Positions 17,770-25,397 of a DNA stretch of 64,000 bases are shown here, piece by piece. How positions within the stretch are numbered: position 1 is the first letter of the stretch; each line of letters opens with the position of its first letter. A program made the translations under genes and the position numbers. The notes under the pieces were generated by a model, which was given only the letters and a program-made list of their open reading frames with translations, ran no database searches and was not told where the DNA came from. The stretch is from SIG603 sp964369225 (GTDB taxonomy: Bacteria; Bacillota; Clostridia; Oscillospirales; Acutalibacteraceae), in NCBI GenBank assembly GCA_964369225.1, contig CAYJER010000002.1:116239-180238 (forward strand). The letters are read 5' to 3'.

Positions 17770-19341
17770 TTATTCAGTGTATTGGCTGACAAAATCATTC
17801 ACGCTTTCATAGCGTATATCAATACTCGGCTCGGGGTCTTTGCCTGTTTTTGCGTATAAACTCATAAAATCTGGAGATATACTCGTGGACCCACCACTGA
17901 TAACAAACCCAAACGCTTCATTTATATTATATTCGTAAATATATCGTCCAGAGCCTATATCTACATATGAAAACTCCTCAAAATCCTCCCACGATAAGTC
18001 TTCGCCTTTTTCTGACAGCATAATCAAATCATCTATAGAAATTTTATTAAGTCCTTCGTCCGCTTTATTTTGAACATCGGTAAGCAATTCTGTAAACTCA
18101 GTATAAATATCATTCTTTGTGTAATATCTATATTGCACTTCATTTTCTAATTTGTGATGCAATTTTATTAAATCTGGCTCGATTTCATATAGTGAAATCG
18201 TCGTATCATTTATATCAAATGTGTAGCTTGGTATTAGCTCTAACGCATTTGAATTATTTCTATTCAAGTTATCATCATTCAAGAAATCAGCAATTATTTG
18301 GGGAGATATTTCTATTTCTGTACCATCTTCGGCATTAACTATCACATAGTTCTCCATTTGATAGGCTGAATCAGTTAGTATGAGAGGATTTAACAAAGAC
18401 AAATCTTCTTCATCTGATTTCCGGTTTGTTCCAAACCCCACTGCTACACAAACAGCAACCAAAAGTGTAACAACACTTACCCAAACCACAGGTTTTTTAT
18501 ACTTCATAACATTTTTCACCCTGCTTTTTGTGTCACCCTCGCCAAAAGCAAGTGGAGTTGCAAAAATCATTTTTTTACCAGTAGCAAGACGTAGTAGCGA
18601 TATTGCATACTCTGCCCTAATCTCACTGCCCATATTTTTCAGAACTGCCTCATCGCAAGACATCTCCATGTCTTTTGCTGAAAGAATATACGCCACCCAT
18701 GCAAATGGATTAAACCAGTGTAGTGCAAGCGCTATAAAAGATAGCACCCTTGTTATATGGTCAAGGCGTTTAATATGGCACTTTTCATGTGCTATTATAA
18801 AATCAAATTCACTTTTTTGAAGTGAGGACGGAAGATAAATTCGGGGGTTAATCAGCCCCATAACAAACGGTGAATTTATACCATCTGCAAGATAGATATT
18901 ATCTTTAAGCGGTTTAGCTCCGATTAATTTTCGTTTAAGCAAGACATATTGTATTACGCTATATAACAGAATTGCAAATATAGCGACACTCCAAATAATT
19001 CTACCGAAAAATATCCAAATCTGAATTGGATTTACACTCGCAGTAGGTGTCGCTGATGGCAAAATCTCATTCACCGAATTATCTATAATCTCAAACCCAG
19101 TGTTAATTTGAGGTTCAGCCTCATAAACAATACTTTGGGGTATTGGCTCGCTACTCGGAATAAGTCCAATAGCACTCTCGAACGAAAAAGGACAAAGCAA
19201 TCTAAAAAGCACTACCACCCAAATAGCATAAGAGAAGATTTTAGGTGCTTTTTTAAGTACTAATCTTATAGCTAAAACAGCCATAATCACAAAGCTCGCT
19301 GTGAAGCTCATACTCAGTAGATTCAAAAAGATACTATCCAT
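17770..19341 (-). CDS. M56 (BlaR1/MecR1-like) membrane metalloprotease, antirepressor
   Basis: The 523-residue protein starts at ATG 19341, with AAGGAGG just upstream. N-terminal helices (about 8-30, 38-52, 105-130) precede the zinc protease motif HEKCH at 185-189, followed by HWFNPFAWVAY and MEMSCDEAVL with the third-ligand region. After a further helix (about 300-315) the extracellular C-terminal part of about 200 residues shows no penicillin-binding domain, so beta-lactam sensing is not supported. Its partner is the BlaI-like repressor directly upstream (1 base apart). By family analogy, an outside signal activates the protease and removes the repressor. Confidence 0.88.
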   Translation of the reverse strand: MDSIFLNLLSMSFTASFVIMAVLAIRLVLKKAPKIFSYAIWVVVLFRLLCPFSFESAIGLIPSSEPIPQSIVYEAEPQINTGFEIIDNSVNEILPSATPTASVNPIQIWIFFGRIIWSVAIFAILLYSVIQYVLLKRKLIGAKPLKDNIYLADGINSPFVMGLINPRIYLPSSLQKSEFDFIIAHEKCHIKRLDHITRVLSFIALALHWFNPFAWVAYILSAKDMEMSCDEAVLKNMGSEIRAEYAISLLRLATGKKMIFATPLAFGEGDTKSRVKNVMKYKKPVVWVSVVTLLVAVCVAVGFGTNRKSDEEDLSLLNPLILTDSAYQMENYVIVNAEDGTEIEISPQIIADFLNDDNLNRNNSNALELIPSYTFDINDTTISLYEIEPDLIKLHHKLENEVQYRYYTKNDIYTEFTELLTDVQNKADEGLNKISIDDLIMLSEKGEDLSWEDFEEFSYVDIGSGRYIYEYNINEAFGFVISGGSTSISPDFMSLYAKTGKDPEPSIDIRYESVNDFVSQYTE

Positions 19342-19342
19342 T

Positions 19343-19705
19343 CTATTCCTCCTTGCTTCCATCTATTATTTTCATAATTTCAGCGATTTCACTATCCGAC
19401 AATTTTTTTCGCATTGTAAATGAAGCTAAAAAACTCGGCAGTGAGCCTTTAAATGTATCCTCTATAAATCGCTCACTCTGCATGGCAGTGTATTCAGCCT
19501 TTGAAATAAGAGAAGTCACCTGTGCTTTTTCATTTTGAAAGATTCCTTTACTGCAAAGTTTTCGCAGTATTGTATACGTGGTTGAGCGATTCCAACTGAG
19601 TTCTTTTTCGGCAAGTACGGTGAGTTCTCTTGAGGAGAGTGGTTCATTTTTCCATATTATATCTGCAAATTGCATCTCTATCTCACCTAATTTATATTCT
19701 ATCAT
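19343..19705 (-). CDS. BlaI/MecI/CopY-family transcriptional repressor
   Basis: A 120-residue winged-helix repressor. The N-terminal domain shows LGEIEMQFADIIWKNEPLSSRELT and WNRSTTYTILRKLCSKGI, diagnostic for BlaI. A C-terminal dimerisation helix includes FIEDTFKGSLPSFLASF, near the region usually cleaved by the BlaR1 partner. It is followed immediately by the M56 protease gene, so the two are one operon. A 52-base nested palindrome (19720-19771) upstream is its likely operator, implying autoregulation. Targets elsewhere cannot be seen. Confidence 0.92.
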   Translation of the reverse strand: MIEYKLGEIEMQFADIIWKNEPLSSRELTVLAEKELSWNRSTTYTILRKLCSKGIFQNEKAQVTSLISKAEYTAMQSERFIEDTFKGSLPSFLASFTMRKKLSDSEIAEIMKIIDGSKEE

Positions 19706-19719
19706 TACATAGACCTCCT

Positions 19720-19771
19720 ATCTGTTTACTCACAATAAACTACGCTTTTAGTTTATCATGAGTAAACAGAT
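19720..19771. promoter_or_regulatory. Nested palindromic operator of the BlaI-like operon
   Basis: Outer arms ATCTGTTTACTC (19720-19731) and GAGTAAACAGAT (19760-19771), and inner arms ATAAACTA (19735-19742) and TAGTTTAT (19749-19756), share exactly the same centre (19745.5). It lies 15 bases upstream of the repressor start codon and covers the expected promoter. Confidence 0.75.
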
Positions 19772-19815
19772 TTGTCAAGAGGTTTTTTAATAATTCTATA
19801 TAGCAAATAAACTTT

Positions 19816-20198
19816 TTATAAAGTGTACTTAGTTTTCTTGACGGAATGTTCTAACCCAACCTTGATGTCATAGAACGCATCGCAGATAATTTTCGTATTG
19901 TTTTTAAATGCAACGCCCTCACATGATTCTTTGAACAAGGTATTGTTAATTTTATTTACTTCCTCGGCATACATCTTTCTTACTCTAATTGTCAAACTCT
20001 GATTTTTAAAAGTATCCTTTGGTTCTAACAATATATTCGGTCGTAAAGAAAGAACTTCACGAGGAGTAGCATCTGCTCCATTGCTAACTATAAGAAGTAT
20101 TCTATCGGGAGTTAGCGGGAAAACAGAATATAGATGTAATGGTATTCCGTTCCAAGTGTCCCCAGAAATAACTGTTGGATAAGTGGTGTTAGTATATA
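19816..20198 (-). pseudogene. C-terminal fragment of a DUF4238 protein
   Basis: The open frame runs from the 20-bp repeat at 20184 to a stop at 19816, without a proper start. It reads TVISGDTWNGIPLHLYSVFP, then LTPDRILLIVSNGAD and RPNILLEPKD, matching the C-terminal half of DUF4238 proteins, in which the PLSPD-type motif is typical. The N-terminal half, which should begin near 20.8 kb, is gone. A TTG-started 71-aa ORF (19816-20031) exists, but it is only the tail. The family function is unknown. Confidence 0.6.
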
Positions 20199-20203
20199 AC
20201 AGT
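20184..20203. repeat. 20-bp repeat TGGTGTTAGTATATAACAGT, copy 1
   Basis: Identical to 63949-63968. Here it is the exact meeting point of two truncated genes on opposite strands (DUF4238 fragment to the left, lysin fragment to the right). It may be the end of an insertion sequence or a recombination junction. Confidence 0.65.
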
Positions 20204-20405
20204 TAGAACAGAGCCTACAGTTAATTCGGATTGGAAAAGGTTTGAGGATTTAAGCCCAAATGCACAATCACAAATTATGAATTTAGCAAAATATAAAGCA
20301 AATGGATATGTAAAAGGAATGGTTTGCGATGTTAGCGAAGTTCATGGAAATTGGGGCAAAACTCCTAGTGGGTTCATCTGCTTAGATTATTGCGAAAAAC
20401 AATAA
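20199..20405 (+). pseudogene. C-terminal fragment of a phage-type lysin / cell-wall hydrolase (SH3-like)
   Basis: From 20199 an open frame without a start codon ends at 20405. Its last 68 residues include DWKRFEDLSPNAQSQIM, then NGYVKGMVCDVSEV and HGNWGKTPSGFICLDYCEKQ. The W(G)KTPSG(W/F)I(C/S)LDYC ending is typical of C-terminal SH3b-like cell-wall-binding modules of lysozyme or amidase endolysins. A TAG lies in frame just upstream at the 20-bp repeat, so the catalytic part has been lost. It is probably a prophage or element remnant. Confidence 0.6.
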
Positions 20406-20437
20406 TATATTATGACTTCTTATTGATTTAGAAAAGA

Positions 20438-20472
20438 GACTAGCAGTCTAAGCATAAACTTGACTGCTAGTC
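20438..20472 (-). terminator. Terminator of the recombinase operon
   Basis: A perfect 11-base stem (GACTAGCAGTC / GACTGCTAGTC) with a 13-base loop sits 8 bases beyond the recombinase stop. On the minus strand it is followed by TCTTTTC. It could also lie at or near the left end of the element. Confidence 0.65.
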
Positions 20473-20479
20473 ATTAATT

Positions 20480-22048
20480 TTACCATGTATATACTATTCC
20501 GAAATTTGCTCCAACAAAAAATAATGTGGTGTTCGACTTTTCAAAGATTGGTGGAGCTTGTGCGACCAACGTAGAACACGTTTCATTATTCGCAGCACCA
20601 CTCTCAAAATAATCCTCGATTTCATCTAACATAATATTATCAATGGTGTGTCGTCTTTCATCGCCATTTAGTATTAATGTTAGTTTATCATCCCAAAGGT
20701 AAACTGAATTCAAGAATATATTGATTAACCCTCTTCTGCTATTTTCATCTTTTAAGTCGCCTTTTCTAAGTGAGTTTAAAAATGCTGTTATTTGTGGAGC
20801 TGTATAAATAACCTGTTTACCTATTTCAATAGCAAGTTGTTGTTCAAGCTCTTTCTTTTCTTCAGTACGTTTTTCAATTCTTTCTGTTATCATTTCAACA
20901 GATTGTCCACTTTCTAATGCTTTCCATAAGTTCTCTATGGCTACATCAGCATCACTAATGGACTTCTTGATACGTTTTGTCACTGAGCTATCATAATCAG
21001 CTTTACAGGCTTGTTCTGTGGCTATTGCGATACGTTCAATGTTTTTATCAGTTAAAAGTTTGCGACATTCAAGAATTACTCTATCTTCTATTGCTTCTTT
21101 GCTAACAATTTTCTTATCACATTTTTTCTTTTTGGCATTATTACAGGAATAATAACGATACATTTTACCAGATTTGCCAGTGCCACCATAGCCAGTCATC
21201 ATTTCACGGCAATGCCCACAAAACAACTTTGTTGTTAACAAATATTCTTCTGTACCTCTTGAACGTGCAGGAGCTTTTTTATTTCTGTCAAGAATACCTT
21301 GTACACGCTCAAACAATTCATCATCAAGAATACGAGGCATACCATTTGGCACTTCTTTGTCTTTGTAGATATAAGTACCGATATAGCGTTTATTTCTAAG
21401 CATACGATGCAAACTATTCTTGTTAAACTCTTTACCTTTAGAGGTTTTAATTTGTCTATCATTAAGATATTTATTGATTTCTGTTACAGTTTTGCCCTCT
21501 GCATACATTTCAAATATTTGTTTTACAATAGGAGCTGTTTCAGTATCAATTTGAAAACGACGTTCTTCATCAACTTTAAAACCTAAACCAGGATTATGCC
21601 CTGTGCTAAGACATTTTTCAGCGTTTAAGTTCATTCCACGTCTAATTTTTTGTGATAACTCTGCTGAATAGTATTCTGCCATACTTTCAAGAACACCTTC
21701 AATTAAAATGCCACTTGCATCATCAGTTATATTCTCTCTTGCAGAAATAACACGTATCCCATTCTTTTTAAGTTTTGATTTATACGTCGCACTATCATAG
21801 CGGTTACGAGCAAATCTATCAAGTTGATATACGAGCACAAACTGAAAATGCTTTTTATCACTATCAGCGATCATTTGCTGAAACTGTTCACGACTATCAG
21901 AAGTACCACTTTGTGCTCTGTCGATATACTCTGCAATCACTGTATATCCGTTATTTCTAGCATAGTCATAACAAGTTGATAACTGCCCTTCGATTGATTG
22001 TTCTGTTTGAGAATGACTTGAATATCTTGCGTAAATTACAATATTCAT
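20480..22048 (-). CDS. Large serine recombinase (integrase)
   Basis: This 522-residue protein has the resolvase catalytic domain (MNIVIYARYSSHSQTEQS; nucleophile about Ser10) with LVYQLDRFARNRYDS. The recombinase domain follows (about 150-260, NPGLGFKVDEERRFQID, NDRQIKTSKGKEFNKNSLHR). Next come a zinc ribbon (LFCGHCREMMTG...YYSCNNAKKKKCDKK) and a coiled coil (about 350-400) of EKRTEEKKELEQQ type. This is the layout of phage and element integrases that join attP and attB. It is the last gene of an XRE-ATPase-recombinase operon on the minus strand, at the left end of the element. The attachment cores could not be identified. Confidence 0.93.
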   Translation of the reverse strand: MNIVIYARYSSHSQTEQSIEGQLSTCYDYARNNGYTVIAEYIDRAQSGTSDSREQFQQMIADSDKKHFQFVLVYQLDRFARNRYDSATYKSKLKKNGIRVISARENITDDASGILIEGVLESMAEYYSAELSQKIRRGMNLNAEKCLSTGHNPGLGFKVDEERRFQIDTETAPIVKQIFEMYAEGKTVTEINKYLNDRQIKTSKGKEFNKNSLHRMLRNKRYIGTYIYKDKEVPNGMPRILDDELFERVQGILDRNKKAPARSRGTEEYLLTTKLFCGHCREMMTGYGGTGKSGKMYRYYSCNNAKKKKCDKKIVSKEAIEDRVILECRKLLTDKNIERIAIATEQACKADYDSSVTKRIKKSISDADVAIENLWKALESGQSVEMITERIEKRTEEKKELEQQLAIEIGKQVIYTAPQITAFLNSLRKGDLKDENSRRGLINIFLNSVYLWDDKLTLILNGDERRHTIDNIMLDEIEDYFESGAANNETCSTLVAQAPPIFEKSNTTLFFVGANFGIVYTW

Positions 22049-22061
22049 TCTGACTCCTCCA

Positions 22062-23093
22062 TTATATTTTTTCTATTAACCCTTTAGATGGCATGGAGGC
22101 TGTTTTAAATGCTGTTTTAATTGATTTTGCACGTTGTTCACCGTTTTTAGCCACCTCTGCAATTAGTTCTTTAGAGGAAGTTATCAGCTTTGATTCAAAT
22201 AAGTTTATTTTTATTGCAGTTCCTTGGATATCTGTTTCACCTATAGATACTCTTCCAGTTTCGTCAATTTTTACATATTTTGACCCAGATACTAGATTAA
22301 AAGAACCACCTAACTTAATGCATATCTGACTTACCATAAATAATCCAAATCCAGAGTTTGACCATACATCTTGTGATTTATTTCCTGTTTTTGGAGAAAA
22401 AGATTTAGAAATCCCTGGCTTTAATGCCCACTCTAAAGCATCTTGATCATTTTCTACATAATTTTTATGGATATGATTTTTTATAAGACTTTGCATTATT
22501 CCTATTCCGTCATCAACAATTGCAATCTCAGCATTTCCATCATTCCATCGCTGTCCACAAATCCATGCTTTATCACTATCAGAATGTTCTGGAATGTTTC
22601 TCAATATTTCTCTTATTATGTATGTAAGTAACTTATGTAATTCGATATTATTGTTCGATAATATTTTAGATAATCTACTAGATTCTTTTTCTATCACATC
22701 ACCCATTTCGATATAATTTCCATTTTCAAGTTCTTTTTTATGCAATTCACGTAAATTCAACTCAGTTATAGGCATATATGAATTGCTACCTGTTGCTTGA
22801 CCAGGTAATTTCCCTATATCTAATGTGGGTGATATAGCTTTATAAAATCCCATATGAGCTGCATAAGTATGAGCATTTAACTTTGGATTGTATTCCAAAA
22901 GAAACTCAGTGTCATTATTTTTGTTTCTATAATCTCTTATTGCCTTACTTGTAACTAATAGACCAAATGGTTGCACCCATTTTAATTCAGCTTTTATTGT
23001 AACAACAGAACTAGTATCAAGTTTGACTAATTTTTTTGGTAATTCAAGAGCATTATCGCTATTTAATTCTTTTAACAGTAAAGTATTACTCAT
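22062..23093 (-). CDS. STAS-like/GHKL ATPase protein in the recombinase operon
   Basis: A 343-residue protein. Residues about 15-85 resemble a STAS-like fold (SSVVTIKAELKWVQPFGLLV). The C-terminal half is a histidine-kinase-type ATP-binding domain: N-box REILRNIPEHS at 161-171, G1 box DDGIGI at 194-199 and G2 box SGFGLFMV at 247-254. No phospho-acceptor His and no membrane helix are seen, so it is not a normal sensor kinase. Its start overlaps the XRE gene by 8 bases and the recombinase follows after 13 bases. It may be a switch controlling repressor or recombinase; that role is inference. Confidence 0.8.
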   Translation of the reverse strand: MSNTLLLKELNSDNALELPKKLVKLDTSSVVTIKAELKWVQPFGLLVTSKAIRDYRNKNNDTEFLLEYNPKLNAHTYAAHMGFYKAISPTLDIGKLPGQATGSNSYMPITELNLRELHKKELENGNYIEMGDVIEKESSRLSKILSNNNIELHKLLTYIIREILRNIPEHSDSDKAWICGQRWNDGNAEIAIVDDGIGIMQSLIKNHIHKNYVENDQDALEWALKPGISKSFSPKTGNKSQDVWSNSGFGLFMVSQICIKLGGSFNLVSGSKYVKIDETGRVSIGETDIQGTAIKINLFESKLITSSKELIAEVAKNGEQRAKSIKTAFKTASMPSKGLIEKI

Positions 23094-23445
23094 TTGATTG
23101 TTCCTCCAACATCTTAACTAAAGTTTTCTTTAAACGCTCATTCATTGGTGAATTCGGTTCAAAACACATCTCAACAAATTTTAACATTTGTGGGTCACTC
23201 TGTTCTAATTTCGGCTGATACTTAAATAATTTCCCCTGTGGTTCTTCGCATCTTCCGAAGATATAATCCATAGAAACATCAAAATAATCTGCATATTTAG
23301 AAAGTGTTTCAAATGTTGGTGAAGCTTGATTATGCTCATATCGGTTTAAACTGGATTGTTTAACACCTACTATTTCAGCCATTTTCACTTGTGATAGGTT
23401 CAAGCTTTCACGTAAATATTTTAAACTATTTGCAACTTCAATCAT
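23086..23445 (-). CDS. XRE-family repressor of the recombinase operon
   Basis: The ORF reaches 23520, but ATG 23445 (MIEVANSLKYLRESLNLSQ) has AGGAGG nine bases upstream. The 119-residue protein has a Cro/C1 helix-turn-helix at about 8-60 (LSQVKMAEIVGVKQSSLNRYE; DYFDVSMDYIFGRCEEP) and a short helical C-terminus. It is the first gene of the operon with the ATPase and the serine recombinase, so it probably represses its own transcript and thereby excision. Its C-terminus overlaps the ATPase start. Confidence 0.88.
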   Translation of the reverse strand: MIEVANSLKYLRESLNLSQVKMAEIVGVKQSSLNRYEHNQASPTFETLSKYADYFDVSMDYIFGRCEEPQGKLFKYQPKLEQSDPQMLKFVEMCFEPNSPMNERLKKTLVKMLEEQSNE

Positions 23446-23545
23446 CGTCGCACCTCCTAATTTGATAATAATATTATATATCAAATTATAATAATAGTCA
23501 ACCCTTTTTAAGCATAACAATGTATAAGGGAGATTGTTATATAAA

Positions 23546-23600
23546 AAACCTCAAACAACTTTTTGCTCACAATATAAGAGCATAGAGTTATTTGAGGTTT
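23546..23600. terminator. Bidirectional terminator hairpin
   Basis: AAACCTCAAACAACT (23546-23560) pairs with AGTTATTTGAGGTTT (23586-23600) with one mismatch, and T-runs follow on both strands. It would end transcripts from the XRE gene at 23837-24679 (minus). Confidence 0.65.
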
Positions 23601-23655
23601 TGTTTTTTCTAACAAATGCGTTAGCATTTTTAGGAAAAAGGGTTTCCAAAGGGGT

Positions 23656-23766
23656 ACTCTTTGGCACACCATTTTGCGTAGCAAAGTGTAGTGTGTTATA
23701 CCTGCCACTACGGCTGACATCAAAATGTGATTATACCTGTTAGATAATCACGTTTTGTATGACAGG
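23656..23766. other. Inverted-repeat cluster, candidate oriT or excision-control site
   Basis: Contains CATTTTGC-GTA-GCAAAGTG (one wobble, about 23670-23688), the direct repeat TTATACCTG (about 23696 and 23731) and a 14-base stem CAAAATGTGATTAT (23721-23734) / ATAATCACGTTTTG (23744-23757). It lies between the two XRE repressor genes of a mobilizable element. Such multi-hairpin non-coding segments are typical of transfer origins, but I cannot name a nic site. Confidence 0.35.
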
Positions 23767-23836
23767 AAAATAGGCAAGTTTTTAAGAGCAGAAGCGAATA
23801 AAATTTTGTCGATTTTTGATAGTGGTGGTAGGTATA

Positions 23837-24679
23837 TTACTCGTCCTTGCCCTCGTCAATTCCTTGTCGTGACCAACTCTCAAGAAATGTTTTTGCAAAA
23901 TTTCCAAGCATTTCGACTTGCTCTTGATTTAATCCTGCAATATTTGAAACAGCAGTATTTTTAATTATTTCGGAAACATCATCTATTGTCGGTAGGCTTT
24001 GTGTACCATTTTCTTCGGATATCTTTATTTGTGATAGCGTTTCGCCGAACATCTCTTTTACAAACTTTGGTGATGTCGGAACATCACTTTCTATATCTTT
24101 GCGAATATCTCTTAGCATACTGATAAATAAATCCCTTATTTGGTTTAACTCAATTTCACCTTTGGATATTTTTTGAGATTGTAGCATAACTTTATCTTCA
24201 TAAATTTCTGGGGTGTTCAGTTTATTCTCTTTTTGAAACCCTGTAATGAGACCTAAAGAGCTTTCTAAAATATCATTTCTGGTTGCCATTGCAGTATCCA
24301 TTTTACCGCTAAAGTATGTATTTATAAGTGCTAATAATCGTGGGAATGCGTTGTGCTCAATTAACCTGTTTAGTATGTCGGTATTAAAATTATTGTTTAG
24401 TAGACGGGCTATAGCGTTTTCCGATAGCCCTAATCGTTCTACATCAAACTGCTTTGGAGCACGTATTGTTGTAAGCCCTAATAGGTAATCGGTTGATACA
24501 TTAAGAGTGGTAGCTATTTTAATCAGTGCATCACTGCCTATTGTCTTAGTTGCACCACTTTCTATTCTGCTTAATTTGGATTCAGAAATGCCTGCACGCT
24601 TTGCAAATTCTTTTTGACTTAGATTCATCATTTCACGTAAATCTTTTGTGAGTTCCCCAATTGAACCAGGTAGATACAT
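23837..24679 (-). CDS. XRE-family regulator with long C-terminal domain
   Basis: A 280-residue regulator. The helix-turn-helix is at about 10-65 (MMNLSQKEFAKRAGISESKL; IATTLNVSTDYLLGL). The remaining 210 residues are helical and uncharacterised, with KEMFGETLSQIKISEENG and an acidic end. It is divergent from the RepA-N-like and relaxase genes. A promoter with operator palindromes lies immediately upstream (24702-24763), and one palindrome overlaps its own -35 element, indicating autorepression and control of the mobility genes. Confidence 0.85.
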   Translation of the reverse strand: MYLPGSIGELTKDLREMMNLSQKEFAKRAGISESKLSRIESGATKTIGSDALIKIATTLNVSTDYLLGLTTIRAPKQFDVERLGLSENAIARLLNNNFNTDILNRLIEHNAFPRLLALINTYFSGKMDTAMATRNDILESSLGLITGFQKENKLNTPEIYEDKVMLQSQKISKGEIELNQIRDLFISMLRDIRKDIESDVPTSPKFVKEMFGETLSQIKISEENGTQSLPTIDDVSEIIKNTAVSNIAGLNQEQVEMLGNFAKTFLESWSRQGIDEGKDE

Positions 24680-24701
24680 GAGAACACCTCCCTTTTTACC
24701 T

Positions 24702-24763
24702 ATTATACCATTTTAATTGCAAATTTGCAATTTTCATATTTTATCAGATTGCATAATTGCAAT
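24702..24763. promoter_or_regulatory. Divergent promoter region with two ATTGCAA operators
   Basis: Minus-strand promoter: -35 TTGCAA (24725-24730), 17-base spacer ending TGG, -10 TATAAT (24702-24707). A perfect 16-base palindrome ATTGCAAATTTGCAAT (24716-24731) covers the -35. A second, imperfect ATTGCATAATTGCAAT (24748-24763) has its centre exactly 32 bases away, about three helical turns. These suit cooperative binding of the XRE regulator encoded next to them. Confidence 0.7.
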
Positions 24764-24846
24764 ACCCGCAGAAAATCAGGGTGTTTGCATTTCTTGGTGT
24801 ATACTTTGCTTACAGTCGACTGAAAGAACAAGCAAAGGAGGCAAAT

Positions 24847-25242
24847 ATGACATCGTTCATATACATTCACAAAAAACAAAAAGCTCCAAGTTTTACAAGA
24901 CTTCCAAACTTTTTGTTTGAAGCACCAACTTTTATAAATCTATCAAACGAAGCAAAAATCCTATACGCTATGATATTACGCCGAACCGACTTATCTCAAA
25001 AAAATGGTTGGGCAGATGATTATAGCAGAATATATCTCTACTATCCAATCGAGGAAGTCTGCAATTTATTACACTGTGGTAGACAGAAATCAGTGGATAC
25101 GCTAAGAGAACTACAATACGCAGACCTAATCGCCATAAAAAAGCAAGGCTGTGGAAAACCAAACAAAATATACCCAAAACAGTATGAACCAGTTTCAAAT
25201 ACTGACTTCTTAAAATCCGATAATGGTACGCCTAAAGATTGA
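24847..25242 (+). CDS. RepA N-terminal-domain (replication initiator-like) protein
   Basis: A 131-residue protein beginning MTSFIYIHKKQKAPSFTRLP at ATG 24847, with AAAGGAGG seven bases upstream; longer upstream frames are rejected. The pattern YAMILRRTDLSQKNGWAD, YPIEEVCNLLHCGRQKSVDT and LREL is the winged-helix RepA_N domain of replication initiators of low-GC plasmids and integrative elements. The usual C-terminal domain is missing, as is common in integrated mobilizable elements, where a short RepA_N-like protein precedes the relaxase. It may act at an element replication origin after excision. It is first in a plus-strand run toward the relaxase. Confidence 0.8.
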   Translation: MTSFIYIHKKQKAPSFTRLPNFLFEAPTFINLSNEAKILYAMILRRTDLSQKNGWADDYSRIYLYYPIEEVCNLLHCGRQKSVDTLRELQYADLIAIKKQGCGKPNKIYPKQYEPVSNTDFLKSDNGTPKD

Positions 25243-25336
25243 AAACAAGCCTTTAGAAGTAGCAAAATCAGTATTACAGAAGTACGAAAAGTAGACGGTA
25301 TATATAAATACTAAGTAATAACTATTTATTTATAAT

Positions 25337-25385
25337 CTATCCATCTATCTATCATATAAGCCATTCTTGATGGATGGATAGATAG
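25337..25385. other. Hairpin just upstream of the relaxase gene (oriT candidate)
   Basis: CTATCCATCTATCTATC (25337-25353) can pair with GATGGATGGATAGATAG (25369-25385) around a 15-base loop with one mismatch and two wobbles. MOBV relaxases usually act at an inverted repeat immediately 5' of the mob gene, and this one ends 12 bases before the start codon. No nic sequence is identifiable, and a translational regulatory role is equally possible. Confidence 0.4.
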
Positions 25386-25397
25386 GAAGGAGCTTAA

